64,000 bases of DNA from Chryseobacterium ginsenosidimutans. Its GTDB lineage: Bacteria > Bacteroidota > Bacteroidia > Flavobacteriales > Weeksellaceae. The stretch is taken from contig NZ_JANUCO010000001.1 of assembly GCF_024807225.1 (NCBI RefSeq), positions 4,092,001-4,156,000 on the forward strand, read 5' to 3'. The first letter of the stretch is position 1, and every line of letters begins with the position of its first letter. The notes under the pieces were generated by a model. It saw only the letters and a list, made by a program, of their open reading frames with translations. It was not told the DNA's origin and made no database searches. Position numbers and translations under genes: made by a program. This document shows, one piece after another, positions 1 to 9,929 of the stretch.

Positions 1-799
1 CACGAGTACAAAGTGTTTCATACAGCTTTTCACCGTGTCTGGTTCCGATAATTTTTATCGGAGTGTCTGCTTTAAACATTTCTTTTAGTGCCTGAGCCAG
101 ATCTCCAATTGTTCCTGCAGGAGCTTTATTTACGAAAAGATCTCCTGAATTACCATGTTCGAATGCAAATAAAACCAACTCTACAGCTTCTTCTAGTGTC
201 ATCAGAAACCTTGTCATATTAGGATCTGTGATTGTAATTGATTCTTTATTTTTAATTTGTTTTACAAATAATGGAATTACAGAGCCTCTCGAAGCCATTA
301 CATTTCCGTATCGGGTAAGGCAAACAGTAGTATTTTCAAGATTTCTGGATGCGGCAACGGCAACTTTTTCCATCATCGCTTTGGAAATTCCCATTGCATT
401 GATAGGATATGCCGCTTTATCTGTACTTAAACAAATTACTTTTTTCACATTATTTCGAGCAGCAGCATCAATTACGTTTTGAGTTCCCTCCACATTTGTT
501 TTTACAGCCTGCATCGGGAAAAATTCGCAGGAAGGAACTTGTTTTAATGCAGCAGCATGAAAAACATAATCTACTCCTCTCATGGCAGGTTCGATGCTTC
601 TGTAATCTCTTACATCACCGATATAAAATTTTAATTTATCATTTTTAAACTGATTTCTCATATCGTCTTGTTTTTTCTCATCACGGGAAAAAATACGAAT
701 CTCTTTAAAATGGTCTGTATCCATAAACTTTCTGAGAACAGCAGTACCGAATGAGCCTGTACCTCCGGTAATGAGAAGAGTTTTATTTTGTATTTCCAT
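1..799 (-). CDS. UDP-GlcNAc 4,6-dehydratase/5-epimerase-like (CapE/FnlA family), 3' end outside window
   Basis: The 266 visible residues form an extended SDR sugar-nucleotide enzyme. TGGTGSFG near residue 10 is the NAD(P)-binding glycine motif, and the catalytic YxxxK is replaced by MGISK, as in the CapE/FnlA/WbjB inverting dehydratases. YGNVMASRGSVIPLF is also typical. In that family the product is a 4-keto-6-deoxy sugar on the way to UDP-L-FucNAc or a relative; the reductase and epimerase that would follow lie beyond position 1 if present. The ATG at 799 sits 8 bases after the preceding glycosyltransferase stop, so it is the last visible gene of the capsule operon. Truncation is due only to the window edge. 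Function by family is fairly certain; the exact sugar is inference. Confidence 0.88.
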   Translation of the reverse strand, partial: MEIQNKTLLITGGTGSFGTAVLRKFMDTDHFKEIRIFSRDEKKQDDMRNQFKNDKLKFYIGDVRDYRSIEPAMRGVDYVFHAAALKQVPSCEFFPMQAVKTNVEGTQNVIDAAARNNVKKVICLSTDKAAYPINAMGISKAMMEKVAVAASRNLENTTVCLTRYGNVMASRGSVIPLFVKQIKNKESITITDPNMTRFLMTLEEAVELVLFAFEHGNSGDLFVNKAPAGTIGDLAQALKEMFKADTPIKIIGTRHGEKLYETLCTR

Positions 800-807
800 A
801 ATTTTTT

Positions 808-1815
808 TTAAAATAAGCAAGAAATTAAATTATTAATTTCATTAGTCACTTTTGATTCTGAATTTATTGTATTTTTTTGTAAAGATAAAGATAATGCTTC
901 AGTTATGGAATTAACATCTAAAGGATCGAATACAAGACTAGGTTTACATACAGCATAAGTATATGGTAAATCTGAACTAATGATTTTGCATCTGTTTTCA
1001 ATAGCTTCTACTAAGCCTAAACCAAAGCTTTCTGTAAGGGACGGGAAAATAAGATATTCTGACTCTGCATATAATTTTTGTAAGCTTTCTCTTTCTACAA
1101 ATCCTATATTTTCAATAGGATATCCCTGGTTTCGCTTAGTATTAATAATATTTAACATTCCTTCTGCTTCATCAGGGATCGTTAAAATAAGTTTTCCTTT
1201 TTTATGCAAGTCATAAAATCGGGAAAATGCTTCCATTAATCTCCCATGATTTTTATGCTGAGAAACATTGCTTATATAAATATATTGATGTTCTTTTTTA
1301 GGTAAAATAGCTTGTGAATCAAACGGAGGATAAAATGGCAATGTTAAAATTGTATTTTCCGAGATTTTATATTTCTGAGAAAGTCTTTCTTTAACCAAAT
1401 CTGTCTGTACTACCCAATAATCTGTATTTTTCTTAAAATTATTTAATATTTGGGTTTTAATATAGTATATTTTCTTTTGCACGAAAGGCATTTCTTTTGG
1501 CAAATCAAGAAAAAGAAGCTGATGAAAGTAAGTGTATACTTTGGCTGAAGTTTTAATATTTGGAGGCAAATTACCAAAGCACAGAATTGTAGAAAATTTG
1601 TTTTTATTTTCTTTATAAAAACTACGTCTCTTCATCAATGAAGCTTGTGAATAAATAACTTTATTAGTCGATTTTATTTTTATGCTTTCATCTTGTATTC
1701 TAAAATCCAAAAGATAAAAAACCTGCTTATCGGTCTTTTCTAATTCGGCAATGAGATAGTCTAGTAAAACTTTGCCACCACTGTTGTTTATATATATTGC
1801 ATCAATAAGAATCAT
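808..1815 (-). CDS. Glycosyltransferase, GT4 family (GT-B fold)
   Basis: 335 residues, complete. The C-terminal half has the GT4 nucleotide-sugar signature: FPSLTESFGLGLVEAIENR, an E-x7-E-type donor-binding segment, followed by the DP motif near residue 295. The N-terminal half is a poorly conserved acceptor domain that opens with a family-typical NSGGKVLL segment. There is no signal peptide; it probably acts on the cytosolic face of the inner membrane, adding a sugar to the lipid-linked repeat unit. Its start overlaps the stop of the upstream glycosyltransferase by 4 bases, which implies translational coupling. The donor and acceptor cannot be told from sequence. Confidence 0.85.
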   Translation of the reverse strand: MILIDAIYINNSGGKVLLDYLIAELEKTDKQVFYLLDFRIQDESIKIKSTNKVIYSQASLMKRRSFYKENKNKFSTILCFGNLPPNIKTSAKVYTYFHQLLFLDLPKEMPFVQKKIYYIKTQILNNFKKNTDYWVVQTDLVKERLSQKYKISENTILTLPFYPPFDSQAILPKKEHQYIYISNVSQHKNHGRLMEAFSRFYDLHKKGKLILTIPDEAEGMLNIINTKRNQGYPIENIGFVERESLQKLYAESEYLIFPSLTESFGLGLVEAIENRCKIISSDLPYTYAVCKPSLVFDPLDVNSITEALSLSLQKNTINSESKVTNEINNLISCLF

Positions 1816-2799
1816 TTTGCAGCTAAAATTTTTTGGTACAAATCAATATACTGATTTACAATTATTTCAGGACTGTATTTCTTCACATTTTCTTGTCCTT
1901 TTAAAATTAATTCTTTTCTTATATCATCATCAGATATAATTTTTATTATTGAATTTCTTATTTCCTCTGTATTATAAGGATCTATAAGTAATGCTCCGGT
2001 TTCCGGCAACATCGTTCATAGGGCGAAAATCAGAAGTAATAACGACACAGTTTCTTGCCTGTGCTTCTAATATTGGCAGCCCAAATCCTTCATACAAAGA
2101 CGGAAAACATAATATGTCGTTTTCATCATATAATTTCTTCAGATCATCATCTGAAATATTGACATAATTATTATAGTCCTGATTATTTCCTTCTAAAATA
2201 CGCAACTGAATCTCATCCAATTTTCCTACAATCGTAAGTTGAACATCCAGATCTATGCAAGCTTGTAAAACTCTTTCGATATTTTTATTTGATCTTGTGC
2301 CTACGATCAGAATTTTGGCTTTACCCTGATCTTGTTTTAATTCAAAAGGTAAAATATCAATCGTAATACAATTGGGAATTACCTGAATTTTATTTGCAAC
2401 AGAAGGTACTAATTTTATGATTTCCTGTTTCGTTTTCTCGGAAATTACAGTAATGTATTTTAATTTTTTTAAAGGTAAATATACCCAGATTAAATAATAC
2501 AAGAGTTTTTTGATTCCTGTATATTGATATAAACCAGATAAATCGTGAACAGTAAGTAGTGTCTTTCTAGAATCCAATGCTAATGAAACCCAATGTATAT
2601 CTCCGGTAATATGATTGATATCTCCCTGATTTTTTTTGAAATAATCAAGAGCTTTAAAAAATTTCGAGAGAGAATAAGGATTAATAAATGCTTTATAAAC
2701 AATATTTTTTCTACCCAATTCTTCTTTTATCACAGAAAAAAGTTTTTCTATACTTATTTGTCCTTCCGCAGGATTTCTTTCAAAAAAATGAATTTCCAT
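1812..2799 (-). CDS. Glycosyltransferase, GT4 family, interrupted by a +1 frameshift
   Basis: Two reading frames, 2799 down to about 2003 and about 1999 down to 1812, together make one 328-residue GT4 enzyme. The N-terminal part ends with the donor-site block FPSLYEGFGLPILEAQAR and ITSDFRPMNDVAG; the second frame continues with TGALLIDPYNTEEIRNSI, the usual next element. Deleting one base from the TTT at 2000-2002 (AAA on the coding strand, GGAAACC to GGAACC) gives VAGTGALLIDP, a family-typical join. The gene follows an EpsG-like gene by 3 bases and overlaps the next glycosyltransferase by 4. The enzyme is probably intact in the organism and the extra base a sequence error, because eight other genes here carry the same change. 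Confidence 0.82.
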
Positions 2800-2802
2800 A
2801 GT

Positions 2803-3882
2803 TTATAAGGTGAAAAATATAGTTTTATAAGGTAAAAATAAATTGGGGTAGAACATAATATATTTTACGCATAACAGTAAAAAAAATGATATCAATGCTA
2901 CAACATACATATATTTTTTTTCTTGTATAAATATATATAATAACCATGTATAAAAAACTGCTTCAAAAATATTGAAATAAATACTAATTCTAGATATAAT
3001 AAATGTAAAACTAAAAGACAGTATTATATAAGCAAATAGTGAAAAGAACAATATATTCAGAATATATCGCAGCATATTATTTTCTACCAGTTTATTCAGT
3101 TTATCTTTATAAATAAACAATAGTATGATCGGTAAAAGACGCCTAAAGATTCCAAACAAATAGATTTTCAAATTTATACTTTCAGATACTGGTTCTGATA
3201 AATAACTGGAAAATCTTTGGGAAAATGCTTCAGGTAAAATTAAAATTGCTTTTCCCATAATGAATGTATTCAATCCACTAATTTGTGTTATAAAAGCAAA
3301 CGCAATGATGTAAAGCCAATATCTATATCTGATATTATTATTTAGCAAAACAAAAACTAAACAAATTATTATTGTTCTATGGAAGAAAGATGCCAAAATA
3401 ATACATAAAATAAACCATATCTTTTTCTTTTCTAAAAAATATATGGTTGCAAAAAACATAATGGACACTGCCATTAACTGTCTTGTACTTCCCATTAACC
3501 CAACGGAAAAGCAAAAGAAAATGAATAAAAATAATACAGGATTTTGAGTAACTTTCTTTACAGAAAAAAAATACAGCACAAATATTACTCCATAGTAAAG
3601 AGAATTAAAAATATAATATGTAAAATGTAAATAGTCTCTGCAAAATAATACTAAAAGATTGTATCCCAATTCGAATCTGTCTGTTCGAAGGTGGCTTACT
3701 CGGAGTCCGTCAAAATTGTTATAATAATTATAAAAATCTGTTCCGCTTTCCCATCTGAAGCTTTCTAAAAACCACCAAAAGAATAAACAGATAATGAAAA
3801 TAGTTGTTTTCTGACCAGCTAATAATTTATTATTAAAAGAAAAACTTAACAAAAGAAATACAAATAATGGTATCATTAGCAA
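2803..3882 (-). CDS. EpsG/Wzy-like polysaccharide polymerase (first of two)
   Basis: 359 residues with about ten hydrophobic segments and no recognisable soluble domain. FRWESGTDFYNYYNNFDG near residue 45 is the conserved periplasmic segment of EpsG-family proteins, which polymerise repeat units of surface polysaccharides in the inner membrane. SVGLMGSTRQLMAVSIMFF (about residue 130) is the second conserved block, containing the RQ pair. It lies between the other EpsG-like gene (53 bases upstream) and a glycosyltransferase. Its paralogue shares the same motifs but is clearly divergent. Whether both are active polymerases cannot be told from sequence. Confidence 0.8.
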   Translation of the reverse strand: MLMIPLFVFLLLSFSFNNKLLAGQKTTIFIICLFFWWFLESFRWESGTDFYNYYNNFDGLRVSHLRTDRFELGYNLLVLFCRDYLHFTYYIFNSLYYGVIFVLYFFSVKKVTQNPVLFLFIFFCFSVGLMGSTRQLMAVSIMFFATIYFLEKKKIWFILCIILASFFHRTIIICLVFVLLNNNIRYRYWLYIIAFAFITQISGLNTFIMGKAILILPEAFSQRFSSYLSEPVSESINLKIYLFGIFRRLLPIILLFIYKDKLNKLVENNMLRYILNILFFSLFAYIILSFSFTFIISRISIYFNIFEAVFYTWLLYIFIQEKKYMYVVALISFFLLLCVKYIMFYPNLFLPYKTIFFTL

Positions 3883-3935
3883 CTCTTTAAATTACATTTA
3901 AACACTTATCTTCTCTCATATTACCAGCAATTATA

Positions 3936-5048
3936 TTAATACATAAGTCTACGATAATTTACATTATAAAATATTCCTTTATAAGGATCAAAAAGGTCTT
4001 TGTAAGCGCCTATTGATTGGTTGAAGTCTATAATTGCAATGATTAATAACGGAATCATTAATATCATCCTTTTTTTCTTATCTTCCACTAATAAAAGCAG
4101 AAATCCCATAAGAATAGGCTCCATTGCGTTAAAATACAAACTTCCTCTACTAATCATTACAAGTAATGATTTACTAAATATAAAATAAAATAGTATCCCT
4201 AGAAAGTATCCGTTAAAAATCAAATTATACTGGGGAATTTTTTCTTGTAATTTATTTCTGGCAATATAAAAAACAAATAAGAAAAATAACCTCTTTAAAA
4301 GACCAAATATTGATAATACAGCTGTTTCTTTTTCAGCTGCTTTTACATACAACTCAGCTTTTTTACTAGCTTCTGCACTAATGCCACCTGCCAGTCCGAA
4401 TATATATATAGGAATAGGAGAATAGCCTATCACTATTGATATTAATAATAATGCTAAAAGAAAATGCCCTTTAATATTTCTATTAATAAAAAAGAAGAAG
4501 ATAAAAATTAAAGACGTTGCATGGAAAAAATATCCTACAAATATTAATAGAAAGTAATAGGTGTACTGTTTTTTAAATAAAAATGTTAGTGAATATAAAC
4601 CCAATGCTAATGCCAACAATTGGCGATTAGTACCAAGATTACCCATGAATAAACAATAAAATACGAGTAACGTAATAAAAAAATATTTAGAAAAAAAATC
4701 TAAAGTCTTAAAGATCAACAAATAAAAAATTAATGCATTTACAAAAAGAAATATTGAATATCCATAAGCATATTTATAAAAAATATGTGCAAAAAAATCA
4801 TAGCCCAATTCCATCTGGTTAGGATAACCTATCCACCTGTATTCATTTCTAAAACTCTCATAATGATCTAAATAGGCATTCCAGTCTGATCCGGTTTCCC
4901 ATCTAAATCCCATTTGACTAACCAATATTATAAAACTTAGAAATTTTAAAGTATTCATTAATACCTCAGATCGTTTAACGTCTTTAAGATTTACTTCTAA
5001 AAGAGCAAAAAATCCTAAGAAAAATATTGTAAAAAAATAAATCTCCAT
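3936..5048 (-). CDS. EpsG/Wzy-like polysaccharide polymerase (second of two)
   Basis: 370 residues, multi-pass membrane protein. FRWETGSDWNAYLDHYESF around residue 50 and GNLGTNRQLLALALGLYS around residue 138 match the two EpsG blocks seen in the neighbouring gene. The expected role is linking undecaprenyl-linked repeat units after Wzx flips them. It starts one base after the stop of the CgeB-like glycosyltransferase, so it belongs to the same operon. A single Wzy is usual per cluster, so two in tandem are notable: one may make a second linkage or be a degenerate copy. Confidence 0.8.
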   Translation of the reverse strand: MEIYFFTIFFLGFFALLEVNLKDVKRSEVLMNTLKFLSFIILVSQMGFRWETGSDWNAYLDHYESFRNEYRWIGYPNQMELGYDFFAHIFYKYAYGYSIFLFVNALIFYLLIFKTLDFFSKYFFITLLVFYCLFMGNLGTNRQLLALALGLYSLTFLFKKQYTYYFLLIFVGYFFHATSLIFIFFFFINRNIKGHFLLALLLISIVIGYSPIPIYIFGLAGGISAEASKKAELYVKAAEKETAVLSIFGLLKRLFFLFVFYIARNKLQEKIPQYNLIFNGYFLGILFYFIFSKSLLVMISRGSLYFNAMEPILMGFLLLLVEDKKKRMILMIPLLIIAIIDFNQSIGAYKDLFDPYKGIFYNVNYRRLMY

Positions 5049-5049
5049 A

Positions 5050-6045
5050 TTAATTTATTAATTCTAGCATTGTTTGCATTCTTTTCTCGTAGGTATGATG
5101 CTCTAAAAAATGTTTTTTTTGCTCTTCACAAACAGCATATCTTTCTTCAGGCTTATTAATATAATATTTTATTTTTTCTATCGCTTCATCGATATTTTTA
5201 TAGGTGAATTTCTCAGGATCAATTGCAGAGTATTCTTTAATTATAGGCTTATAATCACAGATTTGAAAACCTCCTATTCCTGCAATTTCAAAAAACTTTA
5301 CATTGACAGATTCTATTTCGGCATAATGAAAATTATTAAACACAATTTTAGAACCTAATAAAATTTCTGATTTTCTATCACCCGTTATAAATTCATTTGT
5401 AAAATTATTTTCAACTGCTTTTTGGGGAAATCTTCGATCCGGAATACCAAATAGTTTTACATTCACACCATTATCAATAAGATTTTTCACCATATTAGCG
5501 CGATAAGGATACATTGTTCCGAATGTAACAACATCTATATTAATATCTTTCTCTAATAAAGCTTTATCCTTATTAATAGTTTTATGTACTCTCTGGTTAA
5601 AAGCTTCAGGAAGATAATGTGCATTCAGATTCATCTTATCCTTCATAAAATCAACAATATAAGGATCTTTGGTAAAATAATGGTCATAATCTGAAACAAA
5701 GATCTGCTGATATTCAAAGGTCGTCAAAGCATCAGGATTAATATGAATCACTTTTACGTTTTTCAATTCATTTTTAATTTTCCTGATACAATTTGGATGA
5801 ATAAAACGATAAACACCAATTACCAGATCGGGTTTTTCATCAATAATGCGATCTGCAATTTTAGTAAAAACATACTCGTCATATTTTGGGAAAAATTTTG
5901 TTGCCCAATAGTTATATTTATACGGTATTTTAATAACATCCTTTACGTCAATATGGAAAATATCGTGACCCATAAATTTCAAAGAATCATGCAGATGATA
6001 TTCTAAACTATCGTAATCCTTACTTCCTATAATGGCTATCTTCAT
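5050..6045 (-). CDS. CgeB-like glycosyltransferase family protein
   Basis: 331 residues. MKIAIIGSKDYDSLEYHL at the N-terminus starts a Rossmann-like GT-B domain. The C-terminal half (NNFHYAEIESVNVKFFEIA, then GGFQICDYKP and DIDEAIEKI-like helices) has the pattern of the CgeB / Glyco_trans_1_2 proteins, in which a loss-of-funding-type E/N-rich loop binds the donor sugar. A short tail of basic and aromatic residues (HHTYEKRMQTMLELI) is also typical. It overlaps the preceding GT2 gene by 4 bases. Substrate is unknown; assignment to the glycosyltransferase superfamily is reasonably safe, finer placement is not. Confidence 0.72.
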   Translation of the reverse strand: MKIAIIGSKDYDSLEYHLHDSLKFMGHDIFHIDVKDVIKIPYKYNYWATKFFPKYDEYVFTKIADRIIDEKPDLVIGVYRFIHPNCIRKIKNELKNVKVIHINPDALTTFEYQQIFVSDYDHYFTKDPYIVDFMKDKMNLNAHYLPEAFNQRVHKTINKDKALLEKDINIDVVTFGTMYPYRANMVKNLIDNGVNVKLFGIPDRRFPQKAVENNFTNEFITGDRKSEILLGSKIVFNNFHYAEIESVNVKFFEIAGIGGFQICDYKPIIKEYSAIDPEKFTYKNIDEAIEKIKYYINKPEERYAVCEEQKKHFLEHHTYEKRMQTMLELIN

Positions 6046-6918
6046 AAAAGCTTGTTTATATTATTTTTAAAGAAGCTGATATTTTCTTTAAAACTATAAT
6101 TTGAGTTCAAAAATCTTATCGGAGTACATAATAGCTCAAAAAAAACGTATTTCAAAAAATTCTGACGGTCATTTTTTCTGAAATATAGTGTCTGGCTATC
6201 CTGTATGATCATTCTTTTCCAATTATTTGCCTTGGAACTTGCACCTTCCAGATGAATAATCTTTGTCTGGTTGGTGATATAATTTATTTTGGATAAGTTG
6301 GTGATTCTTTTCTGCAGATCGGTTTCTTCAAAATACAGGAAAAATTTCTCATCAAATCCTTGTACATCATCAAATAATTTCTTTCTTAAAAACATGTCTG
6401 CACCACTCACCATATCTACTTTTGTGATATTATCAAAATGGATTTTTTCGTAAGTTTTATAATTTGTTTTAAAATACAAATTTAAATAATCCGAAATATA
6501 AAATTTAATCTGAGGAAATGAACCCGCAGTATTAATCATATTTAAATTTTCATCGCATAAAACTGCTCCTAAAACTCCAATATTTAATTGTTTTTCATTA
6601 TTTTGAAAATAATCTTTCAAAATTTTTATAGAATTTTCAATCAAGATCGTATCAGAATTAAGTATAAATAAAAATTCTCCAGTCGCATGTTGACTTCCCA
6701 GATTATTGGCTGTTCCAAAACCCAGATTATTTTCAGAATAGATGTATTTTATATCATTTCTCTGTTCAAAATGCTCTTTAGAAACCGTCTGTAGATCCAT
6801 TATCAACCACTATAATTTCATACTCTATATCTCTGGTTTTTGAAATGATAGAATCTATGCAGTTATTCGTGATAACTTTTGTATTATAATTGACGAGAAT
6901 AATGGAAACCTGCATCAT
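6042..6918 (-). CDS. Glycosyltransferase, GT2 family, interrupted by a +1 frameshift
   Basis: The real start is the ATG at 6918, in an ATGA overlap with the stop of the acetyltransferase gene. Reading gives MMQVSIILVNYNT and VVDNGSTDG, the classic GT-A start, then hits a stop. The frame resumes as SKEHFEQRNDIKYIYSENN and runs through LGFGTANNLG, FILNSDT (the DxD-like metal site) and GFDEKFFLYFEETDLQKR (catalytic-base ED region). Removing one base from the AAA at 6782-6784 (GGTTTC to GGTTC on the coding strand) joins the two into 291 residues. This is a rhamnosyltransferase-like GT2; donor unknown. An annotation starting at 6806 would miss the first 40 or so residues. Same +1 type as eight other genes in the window. 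Confidence 0.85.
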
Positions 6919-7577
6919 CTAATCTTTAATTTTTTTATGGAATCTAAAATATCTTTATCCAGTGTTTTGTAAAATATACTATTCTCTTTTTTAATTAATT
7001 CTACATCGAAATCAATCAGATTGATCTTTTTTCTGTCTTCAATCAAGTCTTCCGGAATTCTCCATCTGATAAACTTCGCAGGATTTCCTCCCACAATTGA
7101 AAATGGTTCCACATTTTTTGTGACTACACTTCCAGCTGCTATTATGGATCCTTTTCCTAGTTTTACACCCGATATAATTATAGAATTTGCTCCTATCCAA
7201 ACTTCATCTTCAACTTCTATTGCTCCTCTTGTCATCGCATCATCTTGAGGATTGTGTTCAATAAAAACTGATTTAACAGGAAATGCAGAAAAAGTATCAA
7301 TTTGATGATTTCCACCCAAAATAAAACGAACGTTAGAAGCAATACTCACAAAGTTTCCTATTACTAATTTTTCATCTTTATGATCATAGGCTTCAATATT
7401 GAGTTGACCATAAGAATATTTCCCTACTTTCACCTTTTCCGTGCCTGAAAAGTGTTTCCCTAAAGTGGTACTATTATGCCCATTAGCCAATCTCCAATCC
7501 ACAGATTGCAAATATTGTCTAAATAACATAATTATTTTAGAACGAATTAAATTTAATAGTTTTAAAAACCTGATCAT
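6915..7577 (-). CDS. CatB/XAT-type hexapeptide O-acetyltransferase
   Basis: 220 residues. A left-handed beta-helix is indicated by repeated [LIV]-G-x4 hexapeptides from about residue 70 to 165: VIGNFVSIASNVRFILGG, EVWIGANSIIISGVKLGKG and SIIAAGSVVTKNVEP. FILGGNHQIDTFSAFP supplies the catalytic His, as in xenobiotic acetyltransferases, and GGNPAKFIRWR is the usual acetyl-CoA exit loop. The probable role is O- or N-acetylation of a sugar residue of the repeat unit, using acetyl-CoA in the cytosol. It is coupled by 4-base overlaps to the genes on both sides, which supports a capsule-modifying rather than antibiotic-modifying function. Confidence 0.85.
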   Translation of the reverse strand: MIRFLKLLNLIRSKIIMLFRQYLQSVDWRLANGHNSTTLGKHFSGTEKVKVGKYSYGQLNIEAYDHKDEKLVIGNFVSIASNVRFILGGNHQIDTFSAFPVKSVFIEHNPQDDAMTRGAIEVEDEVWIGANSIIISGVKLGKGSIIAAGSVVTKNVEPFSIVGGNPAKFIRWRIPEDLIEDRKKINLIDFDVELIKKENSIFYKTLDKDILDSIKKLKIR

Positions 7578-8818
7578 AAAATCTGATTATAAATTTTCAT
7601 CAGCTCATCCATATGTTGTGAGGCTGTTTTCGTCCCGTTTATTGTGTTAATTACCCTATTATATAAATTATAAATTTCATCAGAATTCATCAACTGTAAA
7701 ACAGATTCAATACCCACTTCGTCGATTTCAAAAAGAAATCCATTGTTTTCATTAACGAAATCTGGTATCCCACCCATTTTCGTCCCGATAACAGGAACTC
7801 CGGCATTCAGAAATTCAAAAACAACTTGTGGAGCATTGTCTTCCCAGATGGATAATACCAATCCCAAATCAATTTGCTTTAAAATATTAACTAAGTCGCT
7901 GTGCTGATATCTGCCATGATAAAATACATGGGACATTGACTGTACTTTTTCTAAAACAGAAGGATCTATCCCACCATAAATATGAAATTCATGATCACTA
8001 TTTTCCACTAATTTCAAAAACAGATTAGCTCCTTTATGAAAATGCAAATTCCCAATGAATCCCAATTTTAATTTTTGGGAAGGATCTTTTTTCACTCTTC
8101 CTGTAAAATTATTTCTAAAGCTTTCATCGGCCGTATAATTTCCGATATGATTGACAATAAATAAATCATTATCATATCCGTTTTCCTGATAAATTTCTTT
8201 TACTCTGCTGGAAACTGCAATTAAGCAATCTACATTTTTAAATAACTTTTGTCCTTCTAAAAATCTTTCATGGTGACCATGAGAATTTCCTAATCGTTGT
8301 ATTTTCAGAAGCTTTAATCCTTCTCTTACTCCTTTAGAAATGTATCGGTTATCTATTGTTTCTTCAAATGAAATACAAGAACTACATTTTTTATTTTCGT
8401 TGCTGCTTGTACATAATTTCCCATCTCCATCTAAAAGAATGATCCTGTTGCATACATAAGAATAATCATGGAGAGATATAACCACTTTAGCATGTCTCTT
8501 GAAAACTTCCAAAGCCTTTACCGGCAAATCAATCATCATATGTACATGAATAATATCCGGCGAAATATCTTTTACTATCTTTTCTAATAAATCAACATCA
8601 TTATTGGTGATAACGCTGCTGAGGTGAAAAGGTCTTAGCTTAGGATTTATATTAAGCGTCTTAAAGCTATAATTCTTTTCCTCCTTATTATCTTTTGAGT
8701 AAAGTACAGTGACATCATGCCCATTATCCGCCATTGTACTAGAAATATTTCTAACATAATTTGTTATTCCTCCATGAAAAGAAATATCAAAACCGGTACA
8801 AATCTGAAGAACTCTCAT
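7574..8818 (-). CDS. Glycosyltransferase, GT4 family with N-terminal Glyco_transf_4 domain
   Basis: 414 residues, complete. HGGITNYVRNISSTMADNGH (about 15-35) is the acceptor-domain loop of GT4 enzymes. LGFIGNLHFHKGANLFL marks the start of the C-terminal donor domain, and LSIWEDNAPQVVFEFLNAG with PVIGTKMGGIPDFV is the donor-binding E-x7-E region. A CNRIILLDGDGKLC...CSSC cysteine cluster near residues 125-150 is found in a subset of family 4 enzymes and may bind a metal. The gene sits between glf and the acetyltransferase with 4-base overlaps at both ends. It may transfer galactofuranose given its neighbour, but this is only an inference. Confidence 0.85.
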   Translation of the reverse strand: MRVLQICTGFDISFHGGITNYVRNISSTMADNGHDVTVLYSKDNKEEKNYSFKTLNINPKLRPFHLSSVITNNDVDLLEKIVKDISPDIIHVHMMIDLPVKALEVFKRHAKVVISLHDYSYVCNRIILLDGDGKLCTSSNENKKCSSCISFEETIDNRYISKGVREGLKLLKIQRLGNSHGHHERFLEGQKLFKNVDCLIAVSSRVKEIYQENGYDNDLFIVNHIGNYTADESFRNNFTGRVKKDPSQKLKLGFIGNLHFHKGANLFLKLVENSDHEFHIYGGIDPSVLEKVQSMSHVFYHGRYQHSDLVNILKQIDLGLVLSIWEDNAPQVVFEFLNAGVPVIGTKMGGIPDFVNENNGFLFEIDEVGIESVLQLMNSDEIYNLYNRVINTINGTKTASQHMDELMKIYNQIL

Positions 8819-9924
8819 AAATTCAATTTATTTTTTACTAAATCCAAAGCTTCTCCTATCACGTGATGCATATCCATATATCTATAAGTAGCTAATCTTC
8901 CTACAAAAGAAATTTTATCTAATTTCTCTACTTCATCTTCATATAAAGAAAGTTTTTCCATATCCTCTTTCAGTCTTTTAGGATAATATGGGATATCCCC
9001 TTTCTCTGTTTCTTTGCTGTATTCTGTAAAATATGTTGTTTTTTCGTGCTGCTCCCACGGAGTAAAATGCTTATGTTCGTGTACTCTGGTATACGGAACT
9101 TCAGGATCTGCATAATTGATCACCGGATTTCCTTGATAATCTCCGTCTGCAACCGATTTTTCGAAATATACAGTTCTATAGGATAGTCTTCCATATTTAT
9201 AATCAAAGAAAGCGTCTATCGGTCCGGAATAGAATACATGTTCAAACTCCGACAAATCCCACGAAGAATCAAATTTTGTATTTAGTTTTACTTCAATATT
9301 AGGAGATGCCAGCATTTTTTCAAAAATCGCAGTATAGCCATCTTTTGGGATCCCCTGAAATGGATTGGCATAATAATTATCATTATAATTAAATCTTACT
9401 GGCAATCTTTTCAAAATACTCGCAGGCAGTTCTGTTGGTTCACAACCCCATTGTTTTTTAGTATAGCCATAAAAAAAAGCCTTATAAAGATCTTCACCAA
9501 TAAACTTCATAGCTTGTTCTTCAAAGTTCTGAGGCTCATTAATATCTTTTTTAGCAACAGATTCTATAAAAATCTTCGCTTCTTCTGGCTTCATAGCTTT
9601 ATTAAAAAACTGATTTATGGTATGTAAATTAATAGGCATAGAATATACATTTCCTTTATAAACAGATTTTACACGATTTACAAAAGATACCATTTCACAG
9701 AAATTTTGAATATAATCCCAAACTTCTTTATTATCTGTATTGAAAATATGTGGACCATATTTATGCACCATCACATTTGTTTCCGGATCTCTTTCTGTAT
9801 AACAATTTCCTCCAATATGATCTCTGTCGTCTACCACTGTAATATGGTTTTCGGGATCCTTGCTCAATTGTTCTGCAATCACAGCCCCTGAAAAACCTGA
9901 TCCTATTATTAAATATTTTTTCAT
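8815..9924 (-). CDS. glf: UDP-galactopyranose mutase
   Basis: 369 residues, the usual length. The FAD-binding GxGxxG is YLIIGSGFSGAVIAEQLS (3-20). The family blocks DHIGGNCYTERD, VHKYGPHIFNTDN, FFYGYTKKQWGCEPTELP and RLPVRFNYNDNYY are all present, together with RLATYRYMDMHHVI at the C-terminus. It converts UDP-galactopyranose to UDP-galactofuranose using reduced flavin. The polysaccharide made by this cluster therefore very probably contains galactofuranose. It begins 5 bases after the Wzx gene and overlaps the next glycosyltransferase by 4 bases. Confidence 0.97.
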   Translation of the reverse strand: MKKYLIIGSGFSGAVIAEQLSKDPENHITVVDDRDHIGGNCYTERDPETNVMVHKYGPHIFNTDNKEVWDYIQNFCEMVSFVNRVKSVYKGNVYSMPINLHTINQFFNKAMKPEEAKIFIESVAKKDINEPQNFEEQAMKFIGEDLYKAFFYGYTKKQWGCEPTELPASILKRLPVRFNYNDNYYANPFQGIPKDGYTAIFEKMLASPNIEVKLNTKFDSSWDLSEFEHVFYSGPIDAFFDYKYGRLSYRTVYFEKSVADGDYQGNPVINYADPEVPYTRVHEHKHFTPWEQHEKTTYFTEYSKETEKGDIPYYPKRLKEDMEKLSLYEDEVEKLDKISFVGRLATYRYMDMHHVIGEALDLVKNKLNL

Positions 9925-9929
9925 TGTTA

